Origin: Amoebophrya sp. A120
Taxonomy: Eukaryota > Sar > Dinophyceae > Syndiniales > Amoebophryaceae
NCBI GenBank assembly: GCA_905178155.1
Contig: CAJINV010000003.1
Coordinates: 11,697,105 to 11,761,104 of the forward strand
Length of the DNA stretch: 64,000 bases
Reading direction: 5' to 3'
Below the pieces are notes generated by a model that worked only from the letters and a program-made list of their open reading frames with translations, did not search any database and was not told the DNA's origin. The position numbers and the translations under genes are program-made. This document shows positions 9,525 to 21,800 of the stretch, piece after piece (position 1 is the stretch's first letter; each line of letters starts with the position of its first letter).

Positions 9525-11451
9525 TTTCTCTTCTTCAGCATTTCAATTCAGTAGTGTCAGTCAGAATAGGGCGCAGGTTGGTGCAGTGGTAGTGGTCAGT
9601 GTTTAGTCAGTCCACTGCACGCCTGAACTGTTTCCCTTGTCACGCCTCTCAACTTCTCAGTTCGTTCTCGGCCCCGGTTCGTAGCCAGTTTGGCTTCTTT
9701 CACGCCGTGTACCCCCGCAAACTGCGCGTCGTTCCTTTTCTCCGGTTTCTCCTTCCCGTCAACGCTGTACCGACCGCCCCTGCACCGCGGAGAGTCTCCT
9801 TCGCCACCACGTTCAGACGCCGTCCCCGACCGCCCCCGCACCGTGGCTAGCCTCTTTCTCCACCACGTTCGTCTGCCTCTTGGAGGAGGAGATTTGATCT
9901 CAACTCCTTCGCCCCACTACCAGGGGGGATCTCCGTTCCCGGTTCCTCCTCGCTGCTGCTGGAGGAGATTCCCACTCTGCCTCCCTTCGTAGCTACCTGA
10001 AGAAAGTTTTTAGTTTTTACGTGGAGGCTCTGTTGCTTTGTATCCTGCTAAGAAAAACTTATCATTCCATTACTGAGTGCGTTTTTCGGCTCTTACCGCG
10101 CCCACACTACATACACCAGAAGCAATATGAAGTAACATTGTGCCCTTTTGCGCTTACACCGCTGGCATCTCATACAGCAAAAGAGATATTTTGTACTTTA
10201 TTTGCTTCTTTCCCGAGGTCGCTATCCTGCTCCTTCCATTTTGTTTTGTTTGCCACTTCATTCTTTTCTTACTAGGGGGCCGGAATTTTTGTTCTGTACT
10301 TCTAACTCTAGTGCTTGCGCTAACTTTACTCGTCGCTGTTGGTAAAAGAAAATTGAAACGGAGGGCAAAGAATCCGTAATTATGTTCTACTCTGTTCCTG
10401 GCCCTAGATAACTACGTATGGGTCCTGCCGTTCGCCCGCAACACGACAGCTGCCCCGGTTTTCCCCCTACGACCCACCCTACCCAATCTGTGTGGGGGAG
10501 CTCGCCCATGCATCTTTGTTTGCGAGCCACTGACCTTCTTTCTCGGTGTGCGCGTGCTTGTCAGTGCTCATCCTAGGGAGTCGCATGAGCAATTCTTTTG
10601 AGCTGGGGCTGCCCTTGTGCTCTTGGGCGGTTTTAGTTCTGCGTAGAGTCGCGCACACTGTTACTCATGACCTTCTATCTGCCCCGGCGAGGTTCACCTC
10701 CCCCAGCTGTGGGATTCTGCGGCGGCTGCGACAGGCGAGATCGTAGGAGCGTATGCAGTTCCGTATGCAGTGGGCTTTGCCTCTTCGTCCACGATAAAAC
10801 GCGTAAAAGTATCTGATTCCGCTCACGCCTCTTCTTTGGCGTCGGGCTCGGTGCACGTCTGGCCGGTCCGACTGCTGTCGTGCTGCGACCGCTTCCTCGG
10901 TCCCGGTATATTCTTTATTAGTTATGTCCTGGTCGCGCTAGATAGATTTATTTCGAAAGCCGCATTTTGATCCTGTTATGATTATCTTACCTGTTTTCGA
11001 TCAAGGAAGGACGACCAGTATGCGATGCCATCTTGTTTCTTTCTTTCCCCACGCCGTTTTTTCGCCGCCGCAAAAAGGATCGGATCCAGCCCACGCTGGG
11101 CACACAAAAAAGATCTTCTCACTTGATCCTGCCACTCTTGTGGTGCTTCTTCTACTTCTCGCCGTTGCCAAACAGACCAGTTTTTCAGATAAAACTGACA
11201 AAAAACTTTGGCTAGAAGCAGACTGCCCTTCGCTGTACTGCTACCCCTAGACCTTAGCCCTTTCTCTATTCGCATCATTCTTTGCGTAACTACAAGCAAG
11301 AGCTTCTCACTTGCGCATTTGTTGCAGTGTCTTGTAAAAGTCGTACCATCGCGACTTAGCTACAAACATAAATTCGAGAACATGTACAAGATTCACAAAA
11401 TTGGTAGTATGCTGTTCGCAGGGCTGCGCAAGCACAAGTAGTAAAAGAGAT
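9525..11451. other. Non-coding stretch, 5' flank of the retrotransposon
   Basis: Pyrimidine-rich on the plus strand, with only short ORFs lacking any recognisable motif. It probably includes the retrotransposon 5' UTR, but I see no sequence marking its boundary. A short palindrome GAGAGCTCTC lies near 11455. Confidence 0.5.
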
Positions 11452-12940
11452 CTAGAGAGCTCTCAGTTTGAATAACGACAGAAAGCAGGATAAAACACAT
11501 CCAATGACAATTTGGGTTCGAATCTCAACAAGAGCGATTGCGATAGGGAAACGCCCGAAATAGCGTGTAGCAAATTTGCGCAACCGCGGACCACGAGGGC
11601 GAAAGGCCGTCGCAGCGAGCCTTGCTAGTCCGTCACCGAAGTTTGCGGCACGCAACAAGCCCGCCGCCGGTACTAAGGCGTAGACTGACAACGAAAAGGA
11701 GAGGCAACGAACCAACCGCGCACCCCCGGCCCTCGCCCCAGCCAAGAAAAAAGCGGTCGGCGCGGGGCTGCCTGGGGCCGATTTGTGGCGGGCCGGCGTT
11801 GCTTTGGCTGGCCGAGCCCATTCATTGGGGCGCCGGGCCGCCAAGGTAAGAAGGCGGGCCGGCGCGCGGGGCGGGCAGGAAGACCGGCCGGCCTGGGTCC
11901 CTCCACCCAGAGTAAAGGGGGCCCTGCCTGGAAACCGCGCGCGGGCCCACCTGGGAAACAGGGCGCCGGGCGAGTCTCGCCGGCCGCGCGCGCCACCGGC
12001 CCCTTTCGGCAACAAGGCTCCCGGGGCCTTGGCGCCGCGATTGCGGGGAGAACGAAGGCAGGAGGGCGCACCCGCAGAAACAAATGGCGGCGCTGATGCG
12101 AGAGACGGGCCCCTCCGGTCCGCATATCTCTGCCGCTTCCGCCGGCGCGCCTCGGTCGTGTTCGAGCGGCAACGCGATGGCCACCTCCGGCCCCGCTTCA
12201 TCCTCGCGCGCCCTTCTGTCCGAGGGGCCGCCGAGGTAGGGCCGCCTGCGGCCTTCCAAGGGGGCCAGGACCTGTAGGAGCGGTAGGGCGCCGCCGGCCC
12301 CGGGGCGGTGCGCCGCGCGGGGCCGGCCCGGCCCGGCCCATCGCAGAAGGGCGCGCGCGCCGCGCGCAACCAATGTTCCAGCCCTACGGCGCCAGCAGGG
12401 GGGCCGGGCCCGCGGGCCCGCCCACACTTGCCAGCAGCAGCGGAGCGGGGGGATTCGGGCGGGCCCGCCTGGAGCTCTCGGGCTGGGCCCTGCCCGATTT
12501 CTTGTTTCCTGCCCTCCCCATCCCCGCTAGAGTCGCAAATGCCCCGCGCGCCCTGCCCCCTCGCTTTCCTGGAAGCTCCCGCGGTCTTGTTTGATCTGCA
12601 TCGGCAACCAGATCACGCGCCGCATATCAGGCGGGCACTCCGCTCCCGGCGTCCGCGCCGGGCCGCTCTATCGCGTCGGCTAAATAGATCACCAAGAGGG
12701 GGGGCAGGCGTGGGCCCGGCCCCGGCCTCGCCAACACCACGGCGCCGCGCGCGTCCAGGATCTGGCCCGGCTCAAAATCTGGCAGGCGAACTCGAGGCGC
12801 GCCCCCCTTGGCTACAGGCTCTGCATCGGGGCGGGGTGCGAAGCGTTTTCGAACCACCATCGACGTCCGCCATCCACTACCCTGCTGCGCTCCTTCGTGC
12901 AGACCCGACTACCTCCAGACAAGTCTGGAAGGCAAACTGA
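11452..12940. other. GC-rich island, no supportable gene
   Basis: Very GC-rich (runs of GGCCCGGCC type) with long open frames on both strands. The frames overlap and translate to Arg/Pro/Ala/Gly-rich low complexity, as expected from base composition alone, so I do not call them genes. Similar islands occur at 16.96-17.82, 34.34-34.62, 40.55-40.97 and 52.7-53.8 kb. Confidence 0.6.
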
Positions 12941-13141
12941 GCCTTGAGCCTTCGTTCTCAATGAGGAATCAATTTTCATCGTGGCCAAGAATTATAACCA
13001 AGCATTTCTTGCAGCTCCTCATGCAAAACAGATTTTATTCCTGGTTCACCCGCATCACAAGTTCGCACTCAATTATTGCCAGACTACCCAGACATGGTTC
13101 CAATGCGTATAGGTCTCCTGCGCGCAGTTTCCCGAGCTTCT

Positions 13142-13338
13142 TGTCCCACAGAAAAAGACAGCAGGTAGCGCATATTTGTAAAAATGGAAAAAAGATGAAC
13201 ACACAGAAAAACAAAAATCTGCACTGCGGATCCGAATAAACTTAAACAGCGTGCGATGGGCTCGCCCATGCTAGATTTTTTGTTATTTATTTTTTGCATT
13301 TATAGGAATGTGCCCTGCCTACTTTTTTCTGTATGATA
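13142..13338. mobile_element. Introner, CAGAGAAAAAAG family
   Basis: 197 bp. The left end CCCACAGAAAAAGACAGCAGG and the right end CCTGCCTACTTTTTTCTGTATGATA mirror the 24275 copy. The flanks CTTCT/CTTCA are a near-perfect 5-bp duplication. A further right-hand CTGGGTCTGG-type end (..ACCCAGACATGG..GTATA) finishes at 13111 without a clear left partner. Confidence 0.7.
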
Positions 13339-14143
13339 CTTCACTTCCAGCGCCGTCTTCGGCTCTGTCACGCCTCTATGCATTGCAAATCTTTCTGGGT
13401 CTGGATAAAAGTACGCGATTTGTCATGCTAAGCGGGCTTCTGTTCGGCATAAACGCAACACAAGTTTGTCGGGTCTTATTGCGAATTCCGATTCTTTCGT
13501 GTTTCGCATTGCAACTCCCTTCGTTCCAGTGCGACAAGCACAAGAAAGCTGGCCCACCCTCTTCATGAAATACAGGTGATCTACTTGGCGTCACGTAATT
13601 ATTATACTCACATTCTGCACCACAATTCTTCGGGCCCAGACAGTGTACAACATGTACTTCCAATGCATAGCTCCCGGCTAGAGGATTCTCAGTCTCGTCC
13701 ACTTCGATGCTCCGAAACTCTTTGACATCTACCCGGCACTTCCGCTTTTTCAACACCGGCTCCTTATTTAGTACCGCTGGCAGTTTGTTCGAGTTGGCCA
13801 GGTCGAGGGCCTTCAGCGCTGCGGCCGTCAACGGGAGTCCGTGCGAGGCGGGCTTGGGCTGGTCGGCCCGCTCTGGCTTGGGCTTGATTTTGTTCGCCTC
13901 GCTCTTGTGCGCCTCGCTCAAACGCTTGTTTGCAGCTGCAAACGCGTCCCGGTCGAAGGGGGCGATCGGCGGCTTAGCGAGGATCGGCGGCTTAGCGATC
14001 AGCGGCTTAGCGATCGGCAGCTTAGCGATCGGCGGCTTAGTAATCGTCAGGCCGAACGGGTTACTGCTCATGTTCTGACTTGCGGGACCTTGCGGCAGAG
14101 GCCGAAGCCGCTTGGCAGCGGGGGTCGGGTTGTCTTCGGGCAT
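13339..14143 (-). CDS. Hypothetical protein with a KPPIA-type repeat and a Cys-rich segment
   Basis: Not recognised. The ATG is at 14143. The first exon encodes a Pro/Lys/Ala-rich N terminus with five imperfect copies of a PIAKP-like pentapeptide (residues about 35-60, encoded by a 15-bp DNA repeat at 13962-14041), a basic middle (KKRKC) and a Cys-rich part (HCLGPKNCGAEC). The frame then runs into a sequence with a CTGGGTCTGG introner end at 13377 (TATGCATTGCAAATC), whose other end I could not fix, so exon 1 ends somewhere around 13500-13600. A 38-nt piece (13376-13339) lies between that element and the next introner, and more exon may lie at 13112-13141. The C terminus is therefore unresolved. 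Confidence 0.4.
13962..14041. repeat. 15-bp coding tandem repeat
   Basis: Imperfect copies of GATCGGCGGCTTAGC in phase with the reading frame, which encode the KPPIA/KLPIA/KPLIA pentapeptide array on the minus strand. Confidence 0.8.
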
Positions 14144-15883
14144 TCTACTTGCTCACTCTACTCATAGCCTTTTCTACTGTGATTTGATTTCCCGAGACTG
14201 ATGAATGAGCGGAAATCTCAGATAGAAGTCTTTGTCTTTCAGAGATTTACTTCCTTTCTTCTACTTCTTCATCTTCGCCACAAAACGAATTTGCTGCCAG
14301 AAGTAGTGGAGATCTTCGTAGTTTTATCAGGAGCTCCTCCTGCCACGACCTATTACAAGTACTAGTACGTCCTTCTGCAGTTGTAAATCTACTTGGATGG
14401 AAATATACATGTTTTTACCAAAAGTGTCAGATGACTTGACGCAAATCTTTCAGTTCTTGGCCGAGGAGCCTGGTTGAAGACCTGAACCAACATCGTAGTC
14501 ATGAACTTCTACTTCGTCCTGCTCGCGCGCAAGTTTATTTTCAATAAGTAGTAAAGTTGATACATTGTGATGAAGTACTTCATGCGTCCAGCTCCAGCCG
14601 TTCACCCAGAGACGCGAAACATCTCAGGATCTTCGCCTTGTTGACCTCGAGCTGAAGAGGATTCGCTGAGAACGGTCAGTGCCGTCAGGATGTTGTACAG
14701 AAGGAAGCCAATTCAACAGCAGCTCAAAACTGGTGTATCGTGCTCGTTCTGTTGTTACCTTGTCTTGTGTACAACCAAAATGAAAATCTAAATCTTACAA
14801 CCAAATGGTCAGAAGAGACCCGGACGTTCTGTAATAACGTAGCCTACGTGGATCTCGGCCGGCGGTCAAGAAACATTGACTCCGGAAGGTGGAAAAGTGG
14901 AAATTGAAAATGTTCACACGCCGCAGATTTTTCGTGATAAGTCGCGAAAAATAGAACAATGCCAAGGAATTTTCATTTCCGCCTCTTTTTCTGCGAAGAC
15001 AAGCACGAAACAGGAGCCTAAACTTGGTGAAACACCAGCAGCACGACCAATATTTTTGTTCAGGTTTTTTTTTCATCTTTAAAAAAATCGTGAGAGGTCG
15101 AAAGTTCCATGTGCTGTTGAAAATGTTTACGTAAGATGCGAGTCCAAGCAACAATCACAGCTGCGCTGCAGGAAACAGCTGTACAGTAGAGACCAGCTTG
15201 TTGTTGTTTCCTGATTGAGTTTATTTTCAAACACACTAAGAAATCCTAAAAAATTTTTGTAAATTTTCAGTTCATCTACTACACCTCGACGTTTACAAAA
15301 AGTTGCTTCTAAGAACTTTTACAAACTTGTCGTAGTCTGGGTTATTTTGTGCTACCGCTACGACCACTGTCGTCCGTGCGAATACTAAAACAAAAACGAG
15401 GCGCATTTTTATACCATGACAAACATTTTTGGTTGTTGCTTCTACTTCGGTGGAAAAACTACCGGAGAAAGCCACCGACTCTGTTTCGCAAACGAGTGTT
15501 GGTCATCGATCTTATTTATTCCAGCCCTTCGTCTACTAGCGGGAAAAGATCCATGCAGAAGAAACGCAAAAAGTGGCAGTGTCGTCCACCATTTTGATTC
15601 GTGTACATCATCTAAAACTAGTAGATCTAACCCACCAATATCATGAAACATCAATATTGATTGCTCCATGGACCACCTGTTGTACCTTGGCTCTAGTTGT
15701 ACTTTTATACACTTTGCGCGGCGGCTTCGAATCAACGTAGCTGAGGTTGACGTGACCGCAGCTGCTAGTTTGTGGTTACAACCAAAGTCGGCATTTGATG
15801 CATTCGTGAGTATTACTAAGTACATTTGTCAACATTGTCTCCGATGTTCTTGCAGATGCAGAACTACACTTCTTATGTGTAGT
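14144..15883. other. Intergenic region, nothing recognised
   Basis: AT-richer sequence with scattered short ORFs (the longest about 127 codons on the minus strand, 15825-15442) showing no motif. It probably holds the 3' UTR of the helicase gene and the promoter side of the 14.1-kb gene. Confidence 0.5.
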
Positions 15884-18800
15884 TCAGTTGATGTCCAGAT
15901 GCACCCTTACCATGTCCATAGCGCTGTTGGTCTGAGTCTTCACCGCATCTTCCAAAGCGCCCGTCAAATCGCCGTAAAACTCGAGGAGTTCCTCGTACCC
16001 CTCGTCCTTTTCCCCAGTCTCCTTTTCCTGCTTCTCGTTCGTCTTTTTCGACTGGGATTTCCCCTCCTTCGCCAACCGCAGGCACTCGTTGAGGTGCGTC
16101 ACGCAGTTTTTGATCGGCTGCGTCACATCGTGGAAGTTGTTGGTCAGTTGCTTCTTGCTGTTGTTCGCCAACAAGCTCGTCGCGGTCGCCGACGAAGTTG
16201 CCTGCGCGCCACCGGCCCGCGTGCTACTACCACCGTGGTCCCGGTCCTGACTCATCGACTCGTCCAGAAACAGGTGCCAATTGTCGACGCGCTCCAGCAG
16301 GGGGATGGTTTTCTGCCCCTCGTACCAGATCAACAGGCTCGCGGGCTTGCTGTTTTTCAAGTCGACGCCTTTCTGGTTCTTGCCCAGCACCACGTGCTTG
16401 TCCACGCCAAAATCGGCTTGCTGGAACCGCCGGGCGTCGATGTAAGCGTCCCGTTGCGATGTATGGACACAGGGAAACTACATTTATGGTAGCATGCTGC
16501 GCATCAACTGTGTGTCCATCACGACTACATTCATTAAAAATTCCAAACGAAACCCAAAACTAAAAGTTTTTGTGCTGATTTCGATTTCGGTTGAACCGGT
16601 AAGAAGTACGAAACTAGCACATTATGCGACGTCGTGCAAGAATTATGCGATTTTATTGTATCATGACTACGACTAGTTTCTTTGTTTTCAAGCGATAAGA
16701 CTTCGCGATCTGCATTTTCGTGGACTGGAACATGGAGGGAGGTTTGTACACCTGAAGCCCATTGCCGTAGGAGATGAACCCGCCAGACCCCCCGCCGCCC
16801 ATGTAGTAATCTATTGCAAGGAAAAATCCCCCCTGCTCCCCATATTGAAAGCGTATCCGTCTGATGATTTGCGGTGCAGATCTGTGGCCACAAATCCTGT
16901 CTGTCTCAGAAGAAGAAAGGCTCAGAGAGGCCCCCGCGCCATGCCGCCGGCGATTTGTTTAGGGCGGAAAAATCGGCAAATATCATCATTTTTGCAAGCG
17001 CACTTGTTTGGGGGGTAAAAATAGGCTTTTTGTTGGGGGCGCAACATCTTGGAAGCCGACACGCCTCGCGTGTCCCTTCATCTTTTCCACAGGAAACATG
17101 ATAGCTGAGCTTTGGAGATGCCGCAACACAAAGACCAGAAGCACGCCACAGTGCCTTCGTTCTGTGCGTTGTCGCCCAAATGGCCGGACGCTGTGTCGTG
17201 GACCCGCTCTTCGAACAGTGGCCGGGCCGCCTCCCTGACCGGGGCTCGACGAGGCCCTTCGCCCGGAGAAGGAGGCCCGGCCAGGGGGGGTGGTCAGGGG
17301 GGTGCATTTTTGCCCCTCCCGGACACCCCTTCCGGGCACCCCCTTCAGGCAGCTTTGGGGTAGCCTATGCCGACCCCCTAATCCCCATTGGAAACTGCCG
17401 ATTTTGCGTGCCCAAAAAAGGTAGCCCAGAGGCAGCCCAAGCCGACCCTTACCCCCCCCCTTCGGCACCCCCCCGGAAGCACTCGACTGCTGGCGCGTCC
17501 GCCTTCTCCATATCCGGTCGGAGGGGGGGGATGAGAAGATATGTGAGCGCGTCCGGAATTGAATGCGGGACATGGGGCGCGGCATCCCGCGCCAGAGGGC
17601 CGCAGGCGGGTGGAGCTTCAAGAAAGTGCGGCGGTTTTATTGGAAAAAGGGGAGGGCCGGATGGCGGACCGTAACACCGAAGTGCGGCGCCAACATCTAA
17701 ATGGCCAACAGGAAAAAAAGCAGTAGCTACACCCCTTACAGCCAGAATATTTTTACCCCCCCAAAAAGCGCGCTTGCGAAAATGATGATATTTGCCGATT
17801 TTTCCGCCCTAATTTGTAAGTAATACTGTAAAACGTACAGGGCAGACGTTTGCCATGCTATGTATGCGCCTGCACCAGAAGGCTCCAGGTGGTCCTACCT
17901 AGGCTGACGATCTGCGTGCAGTGCTCTATTGCAAGACAAATTTGCATTTGAATTGTGCACACAAATTCCGCAACAAAGATCTGCGTTTTGATATGGGGAC
18001 GAGGGGGGATTGTTCATTTCGATATCATCAAGGCTGGTACTGTCCGTGATTTCAAGCTCCCCCGAACCGTACCGCCTTCCCGGGCCTCCGCCACGCCCGC
18101 TCGTACCGAAACCGTAGACGTCCGCTTCCTCATCGATGGTCTGCAGTCCGTGGTGGTTCTCGAAATGCCGCACGTGGTCCGGTTGCATCACCTGCACCCA
18201 CTCGATTTTGCATTCCGCCTCCGAAGTCACCTCCGGGTTCTCCAGGATAAACCGCTCCGTTTCCTTGTTGTGCTTCGGAATATCCATCGCGGTGGACTCC
18301 TTCAGGTATTTGCTGTTGTCGTGGTTCTCCTTGTACTTGTAAATCTCCTTCCGGTAGTGCAGGCCGCCAAAAGCGAGTCGCTGCAGCACCTGGATGGCCT
18401 CCTCGACCACGGGGAGCGGGAAGGGCTGTTTTTCATTTTTTAGCATTTTTTTCACAAGTAGTTTGTGCTGCTCAATTTTCCATTCGCATTCTCTAACTTC
18501 GATATATGGTGGCTGAAAAAAGAACGCCAAAATCAAAAAAAAATACCACTACGGATTTTTTGTGATCAGATGAAAAAAGCCACGATAACTACATGTTAGT
18601 ACCGACGGGAGGCGACTACGATAGATACATACCGAGCACGTCGCCGACCATTATCCTGTGCAAACGTATCGCAATCTTGTATCTTGCACGAAAGAACCGC
18701 TTTGTTCTCCTGCGCATGGGCATACATGTCTACTGCATTTGTTCTGTTTTTTGGAAAAAAATTGTCATGCGATTTACACTTGTTACTGTGTCTGCGATAC

Positions 18801-21800
18801 TTTTGCCCTGCACAAGTAGCAGCCAAACATGATTTCGAATTCCCGAACTTGCCGCTCTTTTTCCAGTATCGCTAGAAAGAACTGTCCACCTCCCAGTCTT
18901 CATCTGTATTGCGGAAACAGCTTGTTAAAGCTTTCTGTCATGCTCAACATGCAAGATGAGTACTACTAACGCATGGCGTTTTTACACGTGTTTATGTTCT
19001 TTTCCCAACAACTTGCTTTTGTTCATGACGCATCCGAGATTTGTTTCTTCTACCATATCGAATCGAAGGGAGCTGTGTTTGCTGAATGTCCAAAATTAAG
19101 GTTCTAAACCCGCCCCTGACACTAGGTCGTGTTGACAGCTTTTTTTTTTTGCATACCCCGTTCGCACTCCGCGATTCGTTGAAACACGTACCTGATTACC
19201 TTCACGTGATCCGCAGTTTGCACCCAGAGCAAATCCTTCAACGACGCGCCGTTGTTTAGCATGTCCGCGCACGGCAGCACCCGGCTCACTTCGTGGTCCA
19301 CAAAGGAGACTGCGAGACTGTAGGACTCCGTGACCGCGGTCAGGTAGTCCTGGTTCTTTTCCGCCTGCTTCAGGGCCACCCGCGCCTGGTCCCGCTCGCC
19401 CTCGGTGAGCCAGTCCGCGTAGCCCGGTTTGGGATCCACCAACTCGATCTGGTCGTCCTATGGATTGCAAAAATGTCTGGGTCTGGAAGAGTCATGCTAC
19501 TTTTGCATGACACAGAAGGTCTGGCATGGAAGCTCTAGCATCACAAGTTTCGAGAAGCGTTCGCAATGCCGAAGCCGCATGACAAATCCCTGACTCTGGT
19601 GACAGAAAGTGAGCAACTTGAACTTTTGCTGCCTATGCATGAGAGATTTTTTTCTGTTCTGAAATGCGCATCACAAGTTTGTATTCTTCCAGACCCAGAC
19701 ATTTTTGCATTTGATATTTCCAGGGACTGCACGATGTCCACCAGCCCGCGGCCGAAAAACAGTGGGCATCCTGTGCAAAAGTATCGTACTCGTACAAGTG
19801 CAAGTCTTGCATTACAAATTTTGTTTCCAAGGGCAAGGCAAATCTGCATTATTTTATTTCTATGCTGAGGAAATTTGTAATGCATTGATACGAGTACGAT
19901 ACTTTTGCACAGGATAGCGGGTCTTCCTGCTCCAGTTGCTCCTGCTCCTCGTCCTCGTTCGCCTTGCCCAAGTGCTCCTCCAGTATCAAAAGGAAAAATC
20001 CCCCCTCCCCATATCGAAAACGAAATTTGTGATGCTGTATTTGAGTACACAAATCGACTTGTAATGCTAGAAGGCCAAGAGACGCAGCTGTGGCCTCGTC
20101 TACAGGCAATTTGTCATGCTGTTTCCCACTTCCAGCTGCCCCCTGTAATGCTGAAGATGCAAGGCTTATCCACGCCAACCAGCACTACAGTCCGCATCTT
20201 TTCCCTTCTAGCATGACAAAGCTGATAGATTTGTGACCACAAATCTGCATCACAAACCTCTATTTTGAGCATGGGGTGGGGGGATTTTTCACTTTGATAT
20301 CCAGCATGCTCTCCGCCATGCGGAACACCCGGTCCAGCCCGTGCTGCGGCCAGGGCGACTGCCAAAAGTGCCGGTTCCGGGTTTCTTCCGCCGCCTGCAG
20401 AAACCGCTGCGCCAACAGAAACGGGATCGCCTCCCGCAACCGCCGTCGGGGTTGCAGCCGCCCGCTGTCCCGCAAGGCGCGCTGCGCGAGGTGGATCCTT
20501 TTCCGGAAGTCGTTTAAGCACGAGTTCACGGCATCGCACGAAAAAACTCTTTCAGCACTCTCAAACCTGTCATGCTCCTGTCGCAGCATACTATACAAAC
20601 TCCTTCACCATGATGACATGCGGCGAAGTTTTGTGCCATCTAAGGAGAAAACACAACATATGAAGCGCCTTTTATTTCTTCCGTGCTGTCGAGCATGCCA
20701 AAAGACTGCTTCATCGACGAAGTTGAGACTGAGACAGTAGCTTTTTCTCGCGATACACGGCACTTTCGTTGCACTGGTTCACGCGGAGCAGGCTGGAATA
20801 TGACAATGCATAACTTCTCCGTTCCTCATTTATTTCATGCAAAATACAAAGCCGACCCTTTTCCCTCTGGCACTGCTTGCATGACAGGTTTCGGAAGGAG
20901 CCGAAACGCCACTAGACTGTTGATCGGTCGCGAATTTTTCATGCAAAAGCTGCACTCACTTGTGTAGTTGCTGCTTATGCAATTTAAATGACAGCGAGGA
21001 GGAATTCTGCACTCTCATATGGAATCGAGCAATTCTTCGATCATGGGGAATTCGTCCAGCGTGTAGTGAATCTTCGTGACGACAACAGGCATTTCGATCG
21101 GGAAATTCAAAATGGTTGGCTTGTCCTCATCGTCGTCTTTCTTAAATTTTGCCACCTTCTTTGAAGACGAACTGGCACTGGAAGCACCTGTTGTAATGCC
21201 AGTATTGCCCCCTCCGGCGTCCGCGTCGTCGTCACTATTGTCCAAACTTTCCATGCCCGCAGCGGCGGCGATGCGGAGGTCTTTCAGCTTCGTTTTCAGC
21301 TCCTTCATCTTTTCCTTCGCCTTTTTGTCGTCCTTCTTGCCCCGCATCCCGTCCTTTTCCTTCACCATCTCCGCGTGCGTTTCCTTCCGCTCCTTCTTCT
21401 TCATCTTCAGTTCCACGACCCCACTGCCATCCGCGCCGTCTTTGTCCCCCACGTCCCCGATCAATTTCCGCCGCGTGTGCTGCGAAAACCGAGAGCAGAG
21501 GCCAATCCGCATGAGAAACTCCTGCGCCTTGTCCTTCATGTTGTTCCCCTCGCACAGGTTCTCGTGCTCGCACTGCCGACACATCTGCCCGGCGAAGATG
21601 GAAATGTTCCGGCGCCAGACGCCCTCCTTCTGCTCGTGGTCGCGGATCACCTTCAAAATCTCCTGCACCGCCTGCACAAAGTTCGTGTTCCGACCCTGCA
21701 GGGCCTGCAGGTCCGCGAAGGTCGAGCCGCGGGTCAACAATTGAAACGCGGGCGGCGCCACGCGGTCCAAATCCAGGGAGAGCGACCGGACCCCGATCGC

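Noticed and set aside
11452-12369. 305-codon minus-strand ORF in the GC-rich island (and overlapping ones)
   Set aside because: All frames are open because of GC bias; the translation is low-complexity Arg/Pro/Ala with no motif.
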